Positions 48,819 through 59,714 of a stretch of DNA of 64,000 bases are shown piece after piece; position 1 is the first letter of the stretch; each line of letters begins with the position of its first letter. The notes beneath the pieces are model-generated. The model did not search any database and was not told the DNA's origin. It saw only the letters and a list, made by a program, of their open reading frames with translations. This stretch comes from Hymenobacter mellowenesis (lineage in GTDB: Bacteria; Bacteroidota; Bacteroidia; Cytophagales; Hymenobacteraceae), in assembly GCF_030581005.1 (NCBI RefSeq), contig NZ_JAUQSX010000005.1:355782-419781 (forward strand), given 5' to 3'. Position numbers and translations under genes: made by a program.

Positions 48819-50603
48819 ATGGCCCCTTTTTTGGCTCGTTGGGCTAGCTTCTCGGCTAAACTATTTGGATTTTCGGCGGCGGCGCTGGCCCTGGCCGGCT
48901 GCCACGACGCGGCCCGCCCGGCCGCCGACGAGCGACGCGTGTTTCGCTACAACCAGCCCGAGGCCCTCTCGTCGCTCGACCCCGCTTTTGCCCGCAACCA
49001 GGCCAACTGGTGGGCCGTGAACCAGCTTTATAACGGCTTGGTCGAACTTGATTCTACTTTGCAGCCCACCCCGGCGCTGGCTCGGCGCTACAGCATTTCA
49101 CCGGATGGGAAGACGTACACGTTCGTATTGCGAAAGGAGGTTTTCTTTCACGAAGATTCAGCGGTTTTTAAGCCTTCTGAATTGTCTTTGCGAAAAATGG
49201 CCGAACAGGAAGCAAGGGACCATCATCGACCGGTTGATTATGACCACCTGGAATCTTACCCGGTCCCTACTCGTCGAGTGACGGCCGCCGACTTCGTTTA
49301 CAGCTTCAAGCGCATCCTCGACCCGGCTACGGCCAGCACCGGCGGCTGGATTTTCCGGGGTAAAATCCTGGAGAAGCCCGACGGCAGCCCCAGCGACACG
49401 GCCTTCGTGGCCGCCAACGACTCCACGCTGCGCATCCACCTCAAGGAGCCGTTTGTGCCGTTTCTGGGCATCCTGACCATGCCATACGCCTACGTGGTGC
49501 CGCACGAGGCCGTGGAGAAGTACGGCAAGGATTTCCGGGAGCACCCGGTGGGCACCGGGCCGTTCCGCTTCAAGCTCTGGGACGAGGGCAATGTGCTGCT
49601 CTACGAGCGCAACTTTCATTACTGGCGCTCTGACCGACAGGGCCGTAAGTTGCCCTACCTGGATGCCGTGGCCATCAGCTTTTTGCCCGACCGCAAGACC
49701 GAGTTTCTGACCTTCATGCAGGGCAAGCTGGATTTCCTGTCCGGCATCCGGGCCGGCTCGCGTGACCTCATCATGTACCCCGACGGGAATATTCGGGAGG
49801 ATTTCAAGGGCAAGTTCACGGTACAGAAAGTGCCGTACCTGAACACTGAGTACCTTGGTATTCAGCTCGATTCGGCCAACCTGACCGGCGAGCAGGCCGT
49901 GCAAGGCCGCGCCCTGCGCGACAAGCGCGTGCGCCAGGCCCTGAATTACGCCCTCAACAAGCCCGAAATGCTGACCTACCTGCTCAACCGGGTGGGCACG
50001 GCGGGCACCTCGGGCTTCGTGCCCAAGGCCCTGCCCTCGTTCTCGGAAAAAGAAGTGCCCGGCTACAGCTACCAGCCGCAGAAGGCCCGCCAACTGCTAC
50101 GCGCCGCCGGCTACGGCCCACAACGGCCCCTGAAGCTACGCTTAAGCACCGTGCTGGAACGCAAGGAGATAGGCGAATACCTGCAGAAGCAGTGGGCCGA
50201 CGTGGGCGTGCAGGTCCAGATTGACATCAATCAATCGGCCGCGCAGCAGGATTTGGTGGACAATGGCCGGGTGGCCTTCTTCGCCAAAAGCTGGCTCGGC
50301 GACTACCCCGACGCCGAAAACTATCTGGCCCTGTTCTATAGCCCCAACTTCAGCCCCGCCGGCCCCGACAAAACCCACTTCAAAAACGCGCAGTACGACA
50401 AGCTCTACGACGAAGCCCGCCGCACCCAGGACGTGACCAAGCGTACGGCGCTCTACCAGGCCATGGACCGCATTGTGGTGGAGGAGTCGCCCGTCATCAG
50501 CCTTTATTACGACGAAGTGGTGCGCCTCACGCAGAACAACGTGCGTGGCCTCACGCCCAACCCCATGAATACTTTGCTGTTGGAGCGGGTGCATAAGGAT
50601 TAG
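48819..50603 (+). CDS. Peptide/nickel-type ABC transporter substrate-binding lipoprotein (family 5)
   Basis: 594 residues from the ATG at 48819, which gives a lipoprotein signal ending in ALALAGC; a GTG at 48789 is possible but adds 10 residues before the signal. RVFRYNQPEALSSLDPAFARN, YNGLVELDSTLQPTPALARRY and SPDGKTYTFVLRKEVFFH are family-5 solute-binding blocks; KRVRQALNYALNKPEML and ADVGVQVQIDINQSAAQQDL follow. It likely binds oligopeptides outside the inner membrane. No permease or ATPase gene is adjacent. Codon use near 49050-49260 is more AT-rich than the rest. Confidence 0.9.
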   Translation: MAPFLARWASFSAKLFGFSAAALALAGCHDAARPAADERRVFRYNQPEALSSLDPAFARNQANWWAVNQLYNGLVELDSTLQPTPALARRYSISPDGKTYTFVLRKEVFFHEDSAVFKPSELSLRKMAEQEARDHHRPVDYDHLESYPVPTRRVTAADFVYSFKRILDPATASTGGWIFRGKILEKPDGSPSDTAFVAANDSTLRIHLKEPFVPFLGILTMPYAYVVPHEAVEKYGKDFREHPVGTGPFRFKLWDEGNVLLYERNFHYWRSDRQGRKLPYLDAVAISFLPDRKTEFLTFMQGKLDFLSGIRAGSRDLIMYPDGNIREDFKGKFTVQKVPYLNTEYLGIQLDSANLTGEQAVQGRALRDKRVRQALNYALNKPEMLTYLLNRVGTAGTSGFVPKALPSFSEKEVPGYSYQPQKARQLLRAAGYGPQRPLKLRLSTVLERKEIGEYLQKQWADVGVQVQIDINQSAAQQDLVDNGRVAFFAKSWLGDYPDAENYLALFYSPNFSPAGPDKTHFKNAQYDKLYDEARRTQDVTKRTALYQAMDRIVVEESPVISLYYDEVVRLTQNNVRGLTPNPMNTLLLERVHKD

Positions 50604-50637
50604 CCAGCATTTCTATTCAATCCAAAAGGTATTCGCT

Positions 50638-51486
50638 ATGGGGTATTTGCGAATTGTATTTTCTGCGGCAATGCTGGCCTTGGCGGGCGTTTCGGACACG
50701 CAAGGCCAAGCTGTGCGGCCGGCTGCGGCGGCCCCGTTGGTTATCGGCCAGACATTCACGCTCCCTTCCAAAGCCTTGGGCGAAACCCGCCGCATCAACG
50801 TGTACCTGCCGGATGCTTACACCGATTCGGCCACGCGGCGGCTGCCGGTGCTGTATATGCCGGATGGGGGCCTAAAGGAAGATTTTCTGCACGTGGCGGG
50901 CCTGGTGCAGGTGCTGGTGGGCAATGGCACGATGCGCCCGTTCATCCTGGTCGGCATCGAAAACACCCAGCGGCGGCGCGACCTGACCGGCCCCACCACC
51001 AACGAAAAGGACAAGCAGATTGCGCCCAAAGTAGGCGGCTCGGCGGCCTACCGCCAGTTCATCCGAGAAGAAATGATGCCGCAGGTGAAGCAGCGCTACC
51101 GCACCACGGCCGAAACGGCCATCGTGGGCGAGTCGCTCGCCGGCCTGTTCGTGGTCGAAACCCTGTTGCTGGAGCCCGCTCTGTTCAACACCTACCTCGC
51201 CTTCGACCCCAGCCTGTGGTGGAACAACGGGCAACTGGCCGCGCAGGCCGGCGCAACGCTACAAAAAATGCGGCCCGCTGCCACGGTATACCTGGCCACC
51301 AGCATCCACGGCGACTCGGTCGCTACCCGCCGCCTGGTGGAGTTGGCCCGCCCGCAGGCCGCCCGCCTGGGGGCCTGGCACTACGAGGCCATGCCACAGG
51401 AAACACACGCTACGATATACCACCCGGCGGCACTGCGGGCTTTTCGGGCGGTGTTTGCGCCGCCAGCGGCTGGTGCCAAGCATTGA
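50638..51486 (+). CDS. Alpha/beta hydrolase, esterase D / enterochelin-esterase-like
   Basis: 282 residues with a signal peptide (ends DTQGQ). ETRRINVYLPDAYTDS, LPVLYMPDGGLKEDF, the nucleophile Ser166 in VGESLAGLF, AFDPSLWWNNG and the late HATIYHP give the putative esterase family that includes IroE and related siderophore esterases. Periplasmic. It starts 35 bases after the ABC binding protein gene and may be co-transcribed. Siderophore substrate is possible but not shown. Confidence 0.88.
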   Translation: MGYLRIVFSAAMLALAGVSDTQGQAVRPAAAAPLVIGQTFTLPSKALGETRRINVYLPDAYTDSATRRLPVLYMPDGGLKEDFLHVAGLVQVLVGNGTMRPFILVGIENTQRRRDLTGPTTNEKDKQIAPKVGGSAAYRQFIREEMMPQVKQRYRTTAETAIVGESLAGLFVVETLLLEPALFNTYLAFDPSLWWNNGQLAAQAGATLQKMRPAATVYLATSIHGDSVATRRLVELARPQAARLGAWHYEAMPQETHATIYHPAALRAFRAVFAPPAAGAKH

Positions 51487-51532
51487 CGCGGCGCGGAGGA
51501 TATCGAACGACGCAGAGCTGCTGAGCGTCGCG

Positions 51533-52057
51533 CTACCTGTCAGTGCCCTTCACCTGGGCCAGCGCATCAAACTGCGTGGAGAGGAAAGTGAAATAGCTTT
51601 GCACGTTCTCGGGAATATTCGATTCGGCCGCCACTTTTTTGAGGGTGCCATCGGGCTGGCGGATGGCGACAATGGTACTGGGCATGTCGGTGACGCCGCT
51701 TCGGTACTGTGCCTCAAACGTTTCAAAACGGGCTTCTTTGGCTTGGCGCAGCATATCAGCCACCGTGGCCGCGGGTAGTTTGAACTCCTTTTTGCCCATG
51801 ATGGCCACGTTGTGGCGGCCTTCGTAGGCCACGCGGCCGTCGGCAAATACCTGCATCGTATACACCGGGCAGGTACCGAAGCAGGGCGTGCGCTCGAAGG
51901 TGAGCACCGGGCCGGCCGCGGTAGGAACAGGCTGCTTAGCCGCGGCCTTTTTGCTGACCTTCTTAGTCTTGGTTTTCTGGATGGTGGCCTTCTGAGCGCA
52001 GGCGGACAGGGAAAGGCTGAAGAAACTCAGCAACAGAAGCAGCGGGAGGTAGCGCAT
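51533..52057 (-). CDS. DUF6438-domain lipoprotein
   Basis: 174 residues from the ATG at 52057. The lipoprotein signal is RYLPLLLLLSFFSLSLSAC with Cys20; a Lys-rich linker (KKVSKKAAAKQ) follows, then the DUF6438 domain with FERTPCFGTCPVYTMQVF and its CxxxC pair, VAYEGRHN and FTFLSTQFDAL. Outer-surface or periplasmic role unknown. It is convergent with the esterase gene. Confidence 0.82.
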   Translation of the reverse strand: MRYLPLLLLLSFFSLSLSACAQKATIQKTKTKKVSKKAAAKQPVPTAAGPVLTFERTPCFGTCPVYTMQVFADGRVAYEGRHNVAIMGKKEFKLPAATVADMLRQAKEARFETFEAQYRSGVTDMPSTIVAIRQPDGTLKKVAAESNIPENVQSYFTFLSTQFDALAQVKGTDR

Positions 52058-52096
52058 GGCGAATGGGGCGTTTAAGCCGTGAAAGTAGGCAAACAA

Positions 52097-52145
52097 AAAA
52101 CCGGCAGAACGAAAACCGTGCCTACGGTTGCGTTCTGCCGGTTTT
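52097..52145. terminator. Bidirectional intrinsic terminator between yidC and DUF6438
   Basis: AAAACCGGCAGAACG (52097-52111) pairs with CGTTCTGCCGGTTTT (52131-52145), with an inner stem AACCG/CGGTT (52114-52129). It ends leftward transcripts from yidC before the DUF6438 gene. Confidence 0.9.
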
Positions 52146-52168
52146 GCAGGTTGGCATTTATAAAAAGT

Positions 52169-52260
52169 ACGTCATGCAGAGCGCAGCGAAGCATCTCTAC
52201 CGCAGTGGCAATTGATTTTACTTCCGAGGTAAAGATGCTTCGCCGCGCTCTGCATGACGT
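52169..52260. repeat. Long inverted repeat, family A, copy 4
   Basis: Arms 52169-52203 and 52226-52260. The core is in reverse orientation relative to the other copies (AATTGATTTTACTTC). The GCGCAGCGAAGC/GCTTCGCCGCGC arms have a single mismatch. It lies 20 bases after the yidC stop. Confidence 0.9.
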
Positions 52261-52280
52261 GCTTTTCCGTTGTTCAACGA

Positions 52281-54062
52281 CTAAGACTTGCGCTTGGCTT
52301 GGGCCTCGCGCTCCTGCGCGGCTTTCATGGCTTCGGCGATGCGGCCCTGCAGGCCGCCGGGCTTCTTGTCCTTGTTCTTGATTTTGTTGGCGTCGAGCTG
52401 GGCGCGGATTTTGGTGTCGTCGACGAAGGCTTTGGTGATGGCCTGCTGCGCGAAAGTGATGACGTTCGACACGAAGTAGTACCAGGTGAGGCCTGCCGCA
52501 AAGCTGTTCAGCACGAACAGGAAGATGATGGGCATCAGGTAGCTGTAAGTCTTCATGGGGCCCTGCATGGCCGTGTTGGTCTGGTTGCTCTGCCAAGTCA
52601 TGAGCAGGGTGGAGGCCGTCATGAGCAGCGTGAACATCGACACATGGTCGCCGTACCATTTCACGTAGAAGGGCAGCTTCACGAATACGTCGTAGCTGCT
52701 CAAGTCCTTGGCCCAGAGGAAGGTTTGCTGGCGCAGCTCAATGGCATTGGGGAAGAACTGGAACATGGCAAACAGGATGGGCAGCGTGAGCAGCGTGGGC
52801 ACGCAGCCACTGAGCGGGCTCACGCCGAAGGTCGAGTAGAGCTTCATCGTTTCCTGCTGCACCTTGGTCTGGTCGTCACCGTACTTGGCTTTCAGCTCGT
52901 CAATCTCCGGCTTCAGCACCTTCATGCGGGCCTGGCTCTCGTAGGTTTTGTACGTCAAAGGCCACGTTACCAGTTTAATAAGCACTACCAGCAGCAGGAT
53001 GATAACGCCGTAGGAGCTGATGTACTGCTCCAGGAAGTGGAACACCGGCAGCACCACAAAGCGGTTCACCCAGCGGAACAAGCCCCAGCCCAGGTACACG
53101 TTGCGGTCGAACTCGGGCGCCACGGCCTTCAGGGTGTTGAAGGCGTTCGGGCCGAAGTAGAAGCGGTACTGGCCGCGGCCCTGCTCCACCTCGGCCACCG
53201 GAATGGTGAGCGTGCTGCTCAGGGTTTTGATGGTGGCGGAGTCGGCCAGGTCCACGTTCGAGTTGAACGCGCCGCCCGCGAAGGGCTGCTGGTCGGCAAT
53301 GATGCCGGCCACGAAGAAGTCGTGCTTGTGGGCCGCCCATTTCACCGGGCCGGCGGCCTTGTATTCCTCGGGCTTCTCGCTGGCCTCGGCCAGGGCGCCC
53401 TGGTCGCCAGCGGCCAGGTAGTGGTTGATGGTGGTGTGGTTGCGGTTTTGCTTGAGGTCCTGCTCGGTCTGGCGCACTTCGTCGATGAACGAGAAGGTGA
53501 GCGGCTCTTGGGCCACGGTACGGTCGAGGCCGTTAAGGCGCAGGTCGTACTTGAGCTCGAAGCTGTTGGCGGGCAGCGTATACGTCTGCACGATGCTGCC
53601 AGCGCCCACCGGCGCGGTGAAGGTGAGCACCGAGCCGCCGTCCGTGCTCTGCGAGGGCACGGCCTGGAAGTTCAAATCCGAAAACCGGACGGTTTTGCCA
53701 TCAATCGTGCGGAATTTGGTGTCCATCCGCGCGCTCTTGGCATCGAACAAGTCCATTGGCTTGCCGAAGAACGTCTTGTATTTCAGCAGGCGCACGGCCG
53801 AAATTCGGCCGCCCCGCGTCGAGAGCGTCACGTCGAGGTTGGCGTTGGTCAAGTGTAGGTCCTGGGCGGGGCCGGCGGTGGTGTCGAGGGCGGCTTCGGG
53901 CGTCAAGGCCGTGGATGGGGCGGCGGGCGCTTTGGCGGCAGCGGTTGGAGCGGGCTCTTTGCCGGCGGCTTTTTCATCCGTTTTCTTCGGGCTGAAGAAG
54001 AACAGGTACACGAGAAGCAAGGCCGAAATGAGAAAGAGGCCGGTTGCTGAGTTTCTATCCAT
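52281..54062 (-). CDS. yidC: Membrane protein insertase YidC
   Basis: 593 residues. N-terminal anchor (RNSATGLFLISALLLVYLFF), a long periplasmic domain (about 40-340), then the conserved core with five helices: SSYGVIILLLVVLIKLVTWPL, KMNGVSPLSGCVPTLLTLPI-like SPLSGCVPTLLTLPILFAMF, FVLNSFAAGLTWYYFVSNVI. The C-terminal tail is Lys/Arg-rich (AQAKRKS). It inserts membrane proteins with or without Sec. A minus-strand TACCTTTG (54093-54086) lies upstream as a probable -7 element. Confidence 0.96.
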   Translation of the reverse strand: MDRNSATGLFLISALLLVYLFFFSPKKTDEKAAGKEPAPTAAAKAPAAPSTALTPEAALDTTAGPAQDLHLTNANLDVTLSTRGGRISAVRLLKYKTFFGKPMDLFDAKSARMDTKFRTIDGKTVRFSDLNFQAVPSQSTDGGSVLTFTAPVGAGSIVQTYTLPANSFELKYDLRLNGLDRTVAQEPLTFSFIDEVRQTEQDLKQNRNHTTINHYLAAGDQGALAEASEKPEEYKAAGPVKWAAHKHDFFVAGIIADQQPFAGGAFNSNVDLADSATIKTLSSTLTIPVAEVEQGRGQYRFYFGPNAFNTLKAVAPEFDRNVYLGWGLFRWVNRFVVLPVFHFLEQYISSYGVIILLLVVLIKLVTWPLTYKTYESQARMKVLKPEIDELKAKYGDDQTKVQQETMKLYSTFGVSPLSGCVPTLLTLPILFAMFQFFPNAIELRQQTFLWAKDLSSYDVFVKLPFYVKWYGDHVSMFTLLMTASTLLMTWQSNQTNTAMQGPMKTYSYLMPIIFLFVLNSFAAGLTWYYFVSNVITFAQQAITKAFVDDTKIRAQLDANKIKNKDKKPGGLQGRIAEAMKAAQEREAQAKRKS

Positions 54063-54138
54063 TAGTTGTAAAGGTTGCGAAGGGGCAAAGGTACGGCGGG
54101 ACGCTGCGCTTAATGAAGAATGATACAGGAGGAATGAA

Positions 54139-54251
54139 AGAACGTCATGCTGAGCGTAGTCGAAGCATCTCGCGTGCTCAAGTAATCCAATCGCAAGAAG
54201 GGAATCACCATTACACGCGAGATGCTTCGACTACGCTCAGCATGACGTTCT
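54139..54251. repeat. Long inverted repeat, family A, copy 5
   Basis: Arms 54139-54176 and 54214-54251 are fully complementary over GCGTAGTCGAAGC/GCTTCGACTACGC and the inner CGCGTG/CACGCG block. Core AAGTAATCCAATCG. Lies between pyrG stop and yidC start. Confidence 0.92.
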
Positions 54252-54278
54252 TTGTATATGACTTGAGCCGCAGGTGGT

Positions 54279-56006
<1,728 letters not shown>

Positions 56007-56054
56007 CTATCCAAGCGCCTGAGTTGCTACGCTTCCGGTGGCCCGCCATCCAGC

Positions 56055-56089
56055 CAAAAAAAGCCCCCACCACCAGTCGGCAGCGGGGA
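56055..56089 (-). terminator. Probable terminator of the FG-GAP gene
   Basis: On the minus strand a CCCC...GGGG stem with an inner GCC/GGT pairing is followed by a run of seven T (56061-56055), 31 bases after the stop codon. Confidence 0.55.
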
Positions 56090-56120
56090 CAGATACTCAG
56101 GCCAGAAGCCGCGTGATGAG

Positions 56121-57578
56121 CTATTCAACCACCACGCGCCGGGCCAGGGCGTGCCCACCGGCTTGCACCCGCAGCACGTACACGCCCGGCGCTAAGCCGG
56201 CCGTGGCAAAGGCCAGCGAGGCCCCGACCGGCGGCGCGGTGGCCTGCGCACGCACCACTTGGCCCAGCGCGTTCAGCAGCTCGGCCCGCACGGGGGCGGC
56301 GCCCCAGGCGGCCGGCAGCTGCACCGTAAAGCCGTCCCGTGCCGGGTTGGGAAACAGAGTCACCTCGGCCGCTGCAGTGGCGGATGCGGCGGCCAGGGGG
56401 GTAAAGGTGCCGGTGTTGAGCAGTACGCCGACTGTGCTGCTGCCGAAATTAGCCGTGACGATATCCGGCCGGCCGTCGCCGTTTATGTCCGCTACGGACA
56501 CGCCATAGAGCGTAAGTCCGCCACCGGTAGTACCAGCCGCATAAGTACTAACAGCGGCAAAGCCCCCAGCAGTTTGCCCCAGTAATATTCCGGCCGTTTC
56601 GGTGCCCGCATTGGCGGTCACGAGGTCGAGCAGGCCATCGCCGTTCACATCGGCCACGGCCACGCCATCAGGGCTGCTGCCGGGCCCGGTTGAGTAGGTT
56701 CTGATAGGGGCAAGGCTCCCGCCGGCCTGGCCTAGCAGTACCCCGACCGTGTTGCGGTCGGTGCTGGTCGTCACGATGTCCGGCCGGCCGTCGCCGTTCA
56801 CGTCGGCCACGGCCAAGCCATTGGGACGGGTAGTGCCGATGGTTGGGTAAGGGCTGACGGGGCCGAACCCCCCGCCCGCCAGTCCAAGCAATATTCCAAC
56901 GCTGCCGTCGTGGTTTGTGACGATGTCTGCTCGGCCGTCGCCATCCATGTCGGCCACGGCCACGCTTTTAGGGTACGCGCTGGTCAAATGAAAGCTGAAG
57001 GGAGCAAAACTCCCACTGGCCAACCCTAGCAGCACGCCCGCCGAGCCGTTACCGGTATTGGCCGCCACGATATCCGGTCGGCCGTCGCCGTTCACGTCGG
57101 CCACGGCCAAGCCATTAGGACTGGTACTGGCATTTATTCCGGTTAAGTATGTACTGGCGAGCGCCAATCCTCCACCGGCCAGTCCCAGTAGCACCCCGAC
57201 GTTATTAGTCAGGCGATTGGTTGCCACGATGTCCAAACGGCCGTCGCTGTTCACGTCGGCTACGGCCAAGCCTGCAGAGAGGTCGCCGCCGGTTAGGTAG
57301 GTGTTGATGGGGAAAAAGCCCCCACCGGCCCGTCCCAGCAATACGCCCACGGAGCCTCCTCCAGAATTCACTGTCACGATGTCTGGCCGGCCGTCGCCGT
57401 TCATATCGGCCACAGCCACATTATAAGGGAAGGTGTTTAAGCCAGTCGGGTAGGTGCTGGCCGGCGCAAAACTGGCCGGGGTCTGGGCCTGGGCCCTGCC
57501 GGCTGTAGCTAGCAGCAGCCCCAGCGTCGCTAGTGAGTAGGTCCGACGTAGGTGAGTAGAAGGGGAGAAGTGGGGCAT
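56121..57578 (-). CDS. Secreted FG-GAP/VCBS repeat protein with T9SS sorting domain
   Basis: 485 residues from the ATG at 57578 (MPHFSPSTHL), which opens a signal peptide ending GRAQAQ. Seven repeats of about 55 residues share VAVADVNGDGRPDIVTAN ... VGVLLGQAGG; each holds the calcium-binding D-x-N-x-D-G loop and together they should fold as a beta propeller. The last about 85 residues are a T9SS type A domain (LFPNPARDGFTVQLPAAWG, ALGQVVRAQ, GVYVLRVQAGG). Surface or secreted; ligand unknown. Confidence 0.88.
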   Translation of the reverse strand: MPHFSPSTHLRRTYSLATLGLLLATAGRAQAQTPASFAPASTYPTGLNTFPYNVAVADMNGDGRPDIVTVNSGGGSVGVLLGRAGGGFFPINTYLTGGDLSAGLAVADVNSDGRLDIVATNRLTNNVGVLLGLAGGGLALASTYLTGINASTSPNGLAVADVNGDGRPDIVAANTGNGSAGVLLGLASGSFAPFSFHLTSAYPKSVAVADMDGDGRADIVTNHDGSVGILLGLAGGGFGPVSPYPTIGTTRPNGLAVADVNGDGRPDIVTTSTDRNTVGVLLGQAGGSLAPIRTYSTGPGSSPDGVAVADVNGDGLLDLVTANAGTETAGILLGQTAGGFAAVSTYAAGTTGGGLTLYGVSVADINGDGRPDIVTANFGSSTVGVLLNTGTFTPLAAASATAAAEVTLFPNPARDGFTVQLPAAWGAAPVRAELLNALGQVVRAQATAPPVGASLAFATAGLAPGVYVLRVQAGGHALARRVVVE

Positions 57579-57786
57579 AAAGAAAATATTAAACGAGAAA
57601 CGGGTAATCAATGACCGCAGAAACATAAGTTATTGCCCAGGTTTTTGACCAAAATTCGTGCCCCATTCCAGGAGTAACTGTTTGGAAATAGATGATTTCA
57701 GCCGCGGCCTCAACTCCTGCTTCAACCAAAACCAGCAGCCCACCGAAGCTCTCGCAACAAAATGCCGCCCCACCCCACGCCGGATG

Positions 57787-57817
57787 TTGCAAACGATTGC
57801 GGGAATGCGTACATTTA
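57787..57817 (+). promoter_or_regulatory. Possible promoter of the 56-residue membrane peptide
   Basis: TTG (57787-57789), 20 nt, TACATTTA (57810-57817), one mismatch from TAnnTTTG. Start of transcription would fall at or next to the ATG at 57821. Confidence 0.4.
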
Positions 57818-57820
57818 TAA

Positions 57821-57991
57821 ATGGCACATTTCATCAATCACCTCGTCCAATCCTGGGGTCTGAGCCCGGTGCACTACTGGCACCTGCGGCTGTTGTTTGC
57901 CCTGTTGCTCGTGCCCTTGCTGGGGGTGCTCTACATTGTGCTGTTCGACCGGCCCCGGCGCCCCACCTTGGGCCGCAAGCTGTGGCAGTGA
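57821..57991 (+). CDS. Small single-span membrane peptide
   Basis: 56 residues, ATG to TGA, complete. MAHFINHLVQSWGLSPVHYW is followed by a leucine-rich helix (LRLLFALLLVPLLGVLYIVL) and a positive tail (FDRPRRPTLGRKLWQ), so the C-terminus should be inside the cell. Coding is supported by the clean membrane pattern and the promoter-like sequence just upstream. No family recognised. Confidence 0.6.
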   Translation: MAHFINHLVQSWGLSPVHYWHLRLLFALLLVPLLGVLYIVLFDRPRRPTLGRKLWQ

Positions 57992-58027
57992 GGCAACCGC
58001 CGGAAGGTAGAAACCAGAACCGTCGTG

Positions 58028-58053
58028 TCGCGCGCAGCGAAGCATGACGTTTC
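58028..58053. repeat. Collapsed remnant of repeat family A
   Basis: GCGCGCAGCGAAGC joins directly to GCATGACGTTTCT: the inner left arm is fused to the outer right end, as after deletion of the core and half of each arm. Confidence 0.6.
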
Positions 58054-58086
58054 TTTGGGCGTTCTAATGCTTCCGCTTGCCTGCCC

Positions 58087-59697
58087 ATGCTGCACGAAAT
58101 CCTCCTGCTCGTTCTCGGCCTTCTCTTCGTCGTTTTCCTCCTGGTGATGCTGGGGCAGAAGCTGGGCATTTCCTACCCCATTTTCCTGGTGCTGGGCGGG
58201 CTGGCGCTGAGCTTCATCCCCGGCCTGCCGCGCGTGGCCATCGCGCCCGACCTCATTTTCCTGATTTTCCTGCCCCCGCTGCTCTACGAAGCGGCCTGGA
58301 TGACGTCCTGGAACGACTTCTGGCGCTGGCGGCGGGCCATTGGGCTGCTTGCGTTCGGGCTGGTGGCTTTCACGTCGGGCATCGTGGCTTACGTGGCGCG
58401 GGCCGTCATTCCGGGGTTCACGCTGGGGCTGGGGTTTTTGCTGGGCGGCATCATCTCGCCGCCCGATGCCGTGGCCGCCACCTCGGTGCTGCGCGGCGTG
58501 AAGGTGCCCCGGCGCGTGACGGCCATTCTGGAAGGCGAGAGCTTGATAAACGATGCCAGCAGCCTGATTGTGTTCCGGTTTGCGCTGCTGGCGGTGCTTT
58601 CCGGCACGTTTGTGTGGCAGGAGGCGGCCACCAGCTTCGTAGTGGTAAGCGGCATGGGGCTGGTGGTGGGGCTGGTGGTAGCCAGCGTCTTCTTCCTCAT
58701 TCACAAATACCTGCCCACTTCGCCCAGCATTAACACGGCGCTCACCTTCATGGCGCCCTACGTGATGTACCTGCTGGCCGAGGAATTCCACTTTTCGGGC
58801 GTGCTGGCGGTGGTGAGCGGCGGGCTGCTGCTCTCGCACCTCTCGCACCGCGTGTTCGATGCCAACACCCGCCTGCAGGCCTACAGTGTGTGGGCCAGCG
58901 TGAGCTTCGTGCTCAACGGGTTGGTGTTCATTCTCATTGGCTTGCAGCTGCCCATTGCGGTGGAAGGGCTGGGCAACTATTCGCTGCAGCAGGCCATCAC
59001 CTACGGCCTGCTGATGAGCGGGCTGGTCATCATCATCCGGCTGCTGTGGATGTACCCGGCGGCGTTTGTGCCCCGGTTTCTGAGCCAGAAAATCCGCGAC
59101 AGCGAGCCCAGTCCGGGCTGGCAGGGCACGCTGGTGCTGGGCTGGGCGGGCATGCGCGGGGTGGTGTCGCTGGCTTCGGCGCTGTCGGTGCCGCTGCTCG
59201 CGGCCGATGGCACGGCGTTTCCGCAGCGCAACCTGATTCTGTTCATAACCTTCGTGGTCATTCTCGTCACGCTGGTGCTGCAAGGCCTCACGCTGCCGGC
59301 CATCATCCGATTCACCAAAATAGCCGACAACGACGACCGCACCCCCCTCGAAGAGCAGGAAGCCGGCGTGCGCCTGCACCTGCGCCAAGCCGCCGTGAAG
59401 CACCTGCAGCGCCAGTACCCCGCCGAAACGGAGGCCAACGAACTCATTGCCCGCCTCCAGCAGCGCATGCAAACCGAAATCAACCTCACCACCCGCACCC
59501 TTAACTCCCTGGAAGTAGACGAGGCCGGCCGTGACGCCCTGCGCCAATACCACCTCGTGCTGCTCGACGTGCTGGGCGTGCAGCGCAAAGCCCTGGAGCA
59601 CCTGCGCCATCACGACTCGTTCGACGACGAAGTGCTGCGCCAGCAGGAGGCCCAGCTCGATTTGGACGAGGCCAAGGTGAAGCACATCGAGCGGTAG
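58087..59697 (+). CDS. Na+/H+ antiporter of the CPA1 family
   Basis: 536 residues. About 12 membrane segments over residues 1-415. FLPPLLYEAAW, GGIISPPDAVAATSVLR (the ion-binding Asp) and LEGESLINDASSLIVFRF are CPA1/NhaP motifs. A cytoplasmic helical tail of about 115 residues follows (EEQEAGVRLHLRQAAVKHL). It exchanges Na+ or K+ for H+ at the inner membrane. Single gene, convergent with DUF202. Confidence 0.93.
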   Translation: MLHEILLLVLGLLFVVFLLVMLGQKLGISYPIFLVLGGLALSFIPGLPRVAIAPDLIFLIFLPPLLYEAAWMTSWNDFWRWRRAIGLLAFGLVAFTSGIVAYVARAVIPGFTLGLGFLLGGIISPPDAVAATSVLRGVKVPRRVTAILEGESLINDASSLIVFRFALLAVLSGTFVWQEAATSFVVVSGMGLVVGLVVASVFFLIHKYLPTSPSINTALTFMAPYVMYLLAEEFHFSGVLAVVSGGLLLSHLSHRVFDANTRLQAYSVWASVSFVLNGLVFILIGLQLPIAVEGLGNYSLQQAITYGLLMSGLVIIIRLLWMYPAAFVPRFLSQKIRDSEPSPGWQGTLVLGWAGMRGVVSLASALSVPLLAADGTAFPQRNLILFITFVVILVTLVLQGLTLPAIIRFTKIADNDDRTPLEEQEAGVRLHLRQAAVKHLQRQYPAETEANELIARLQQRMQTEINLTTRTLNSLEVDEAGRDALRQYHLVLLDVLGVQRKALEHLRHHDSFDDEVLRQQEAQLDLDEAKVKHIER

Positions 59698-59714
59698 GGG
59701 CGGGCCGCGCGCCG

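Noticed and set aside
57931..59685. 584-codon frame opposite the CPA1 antiporter
   Set aside because: Low-complexity Gln/His-rich product, fully overlapping a gene with clear CPA1 motifs.
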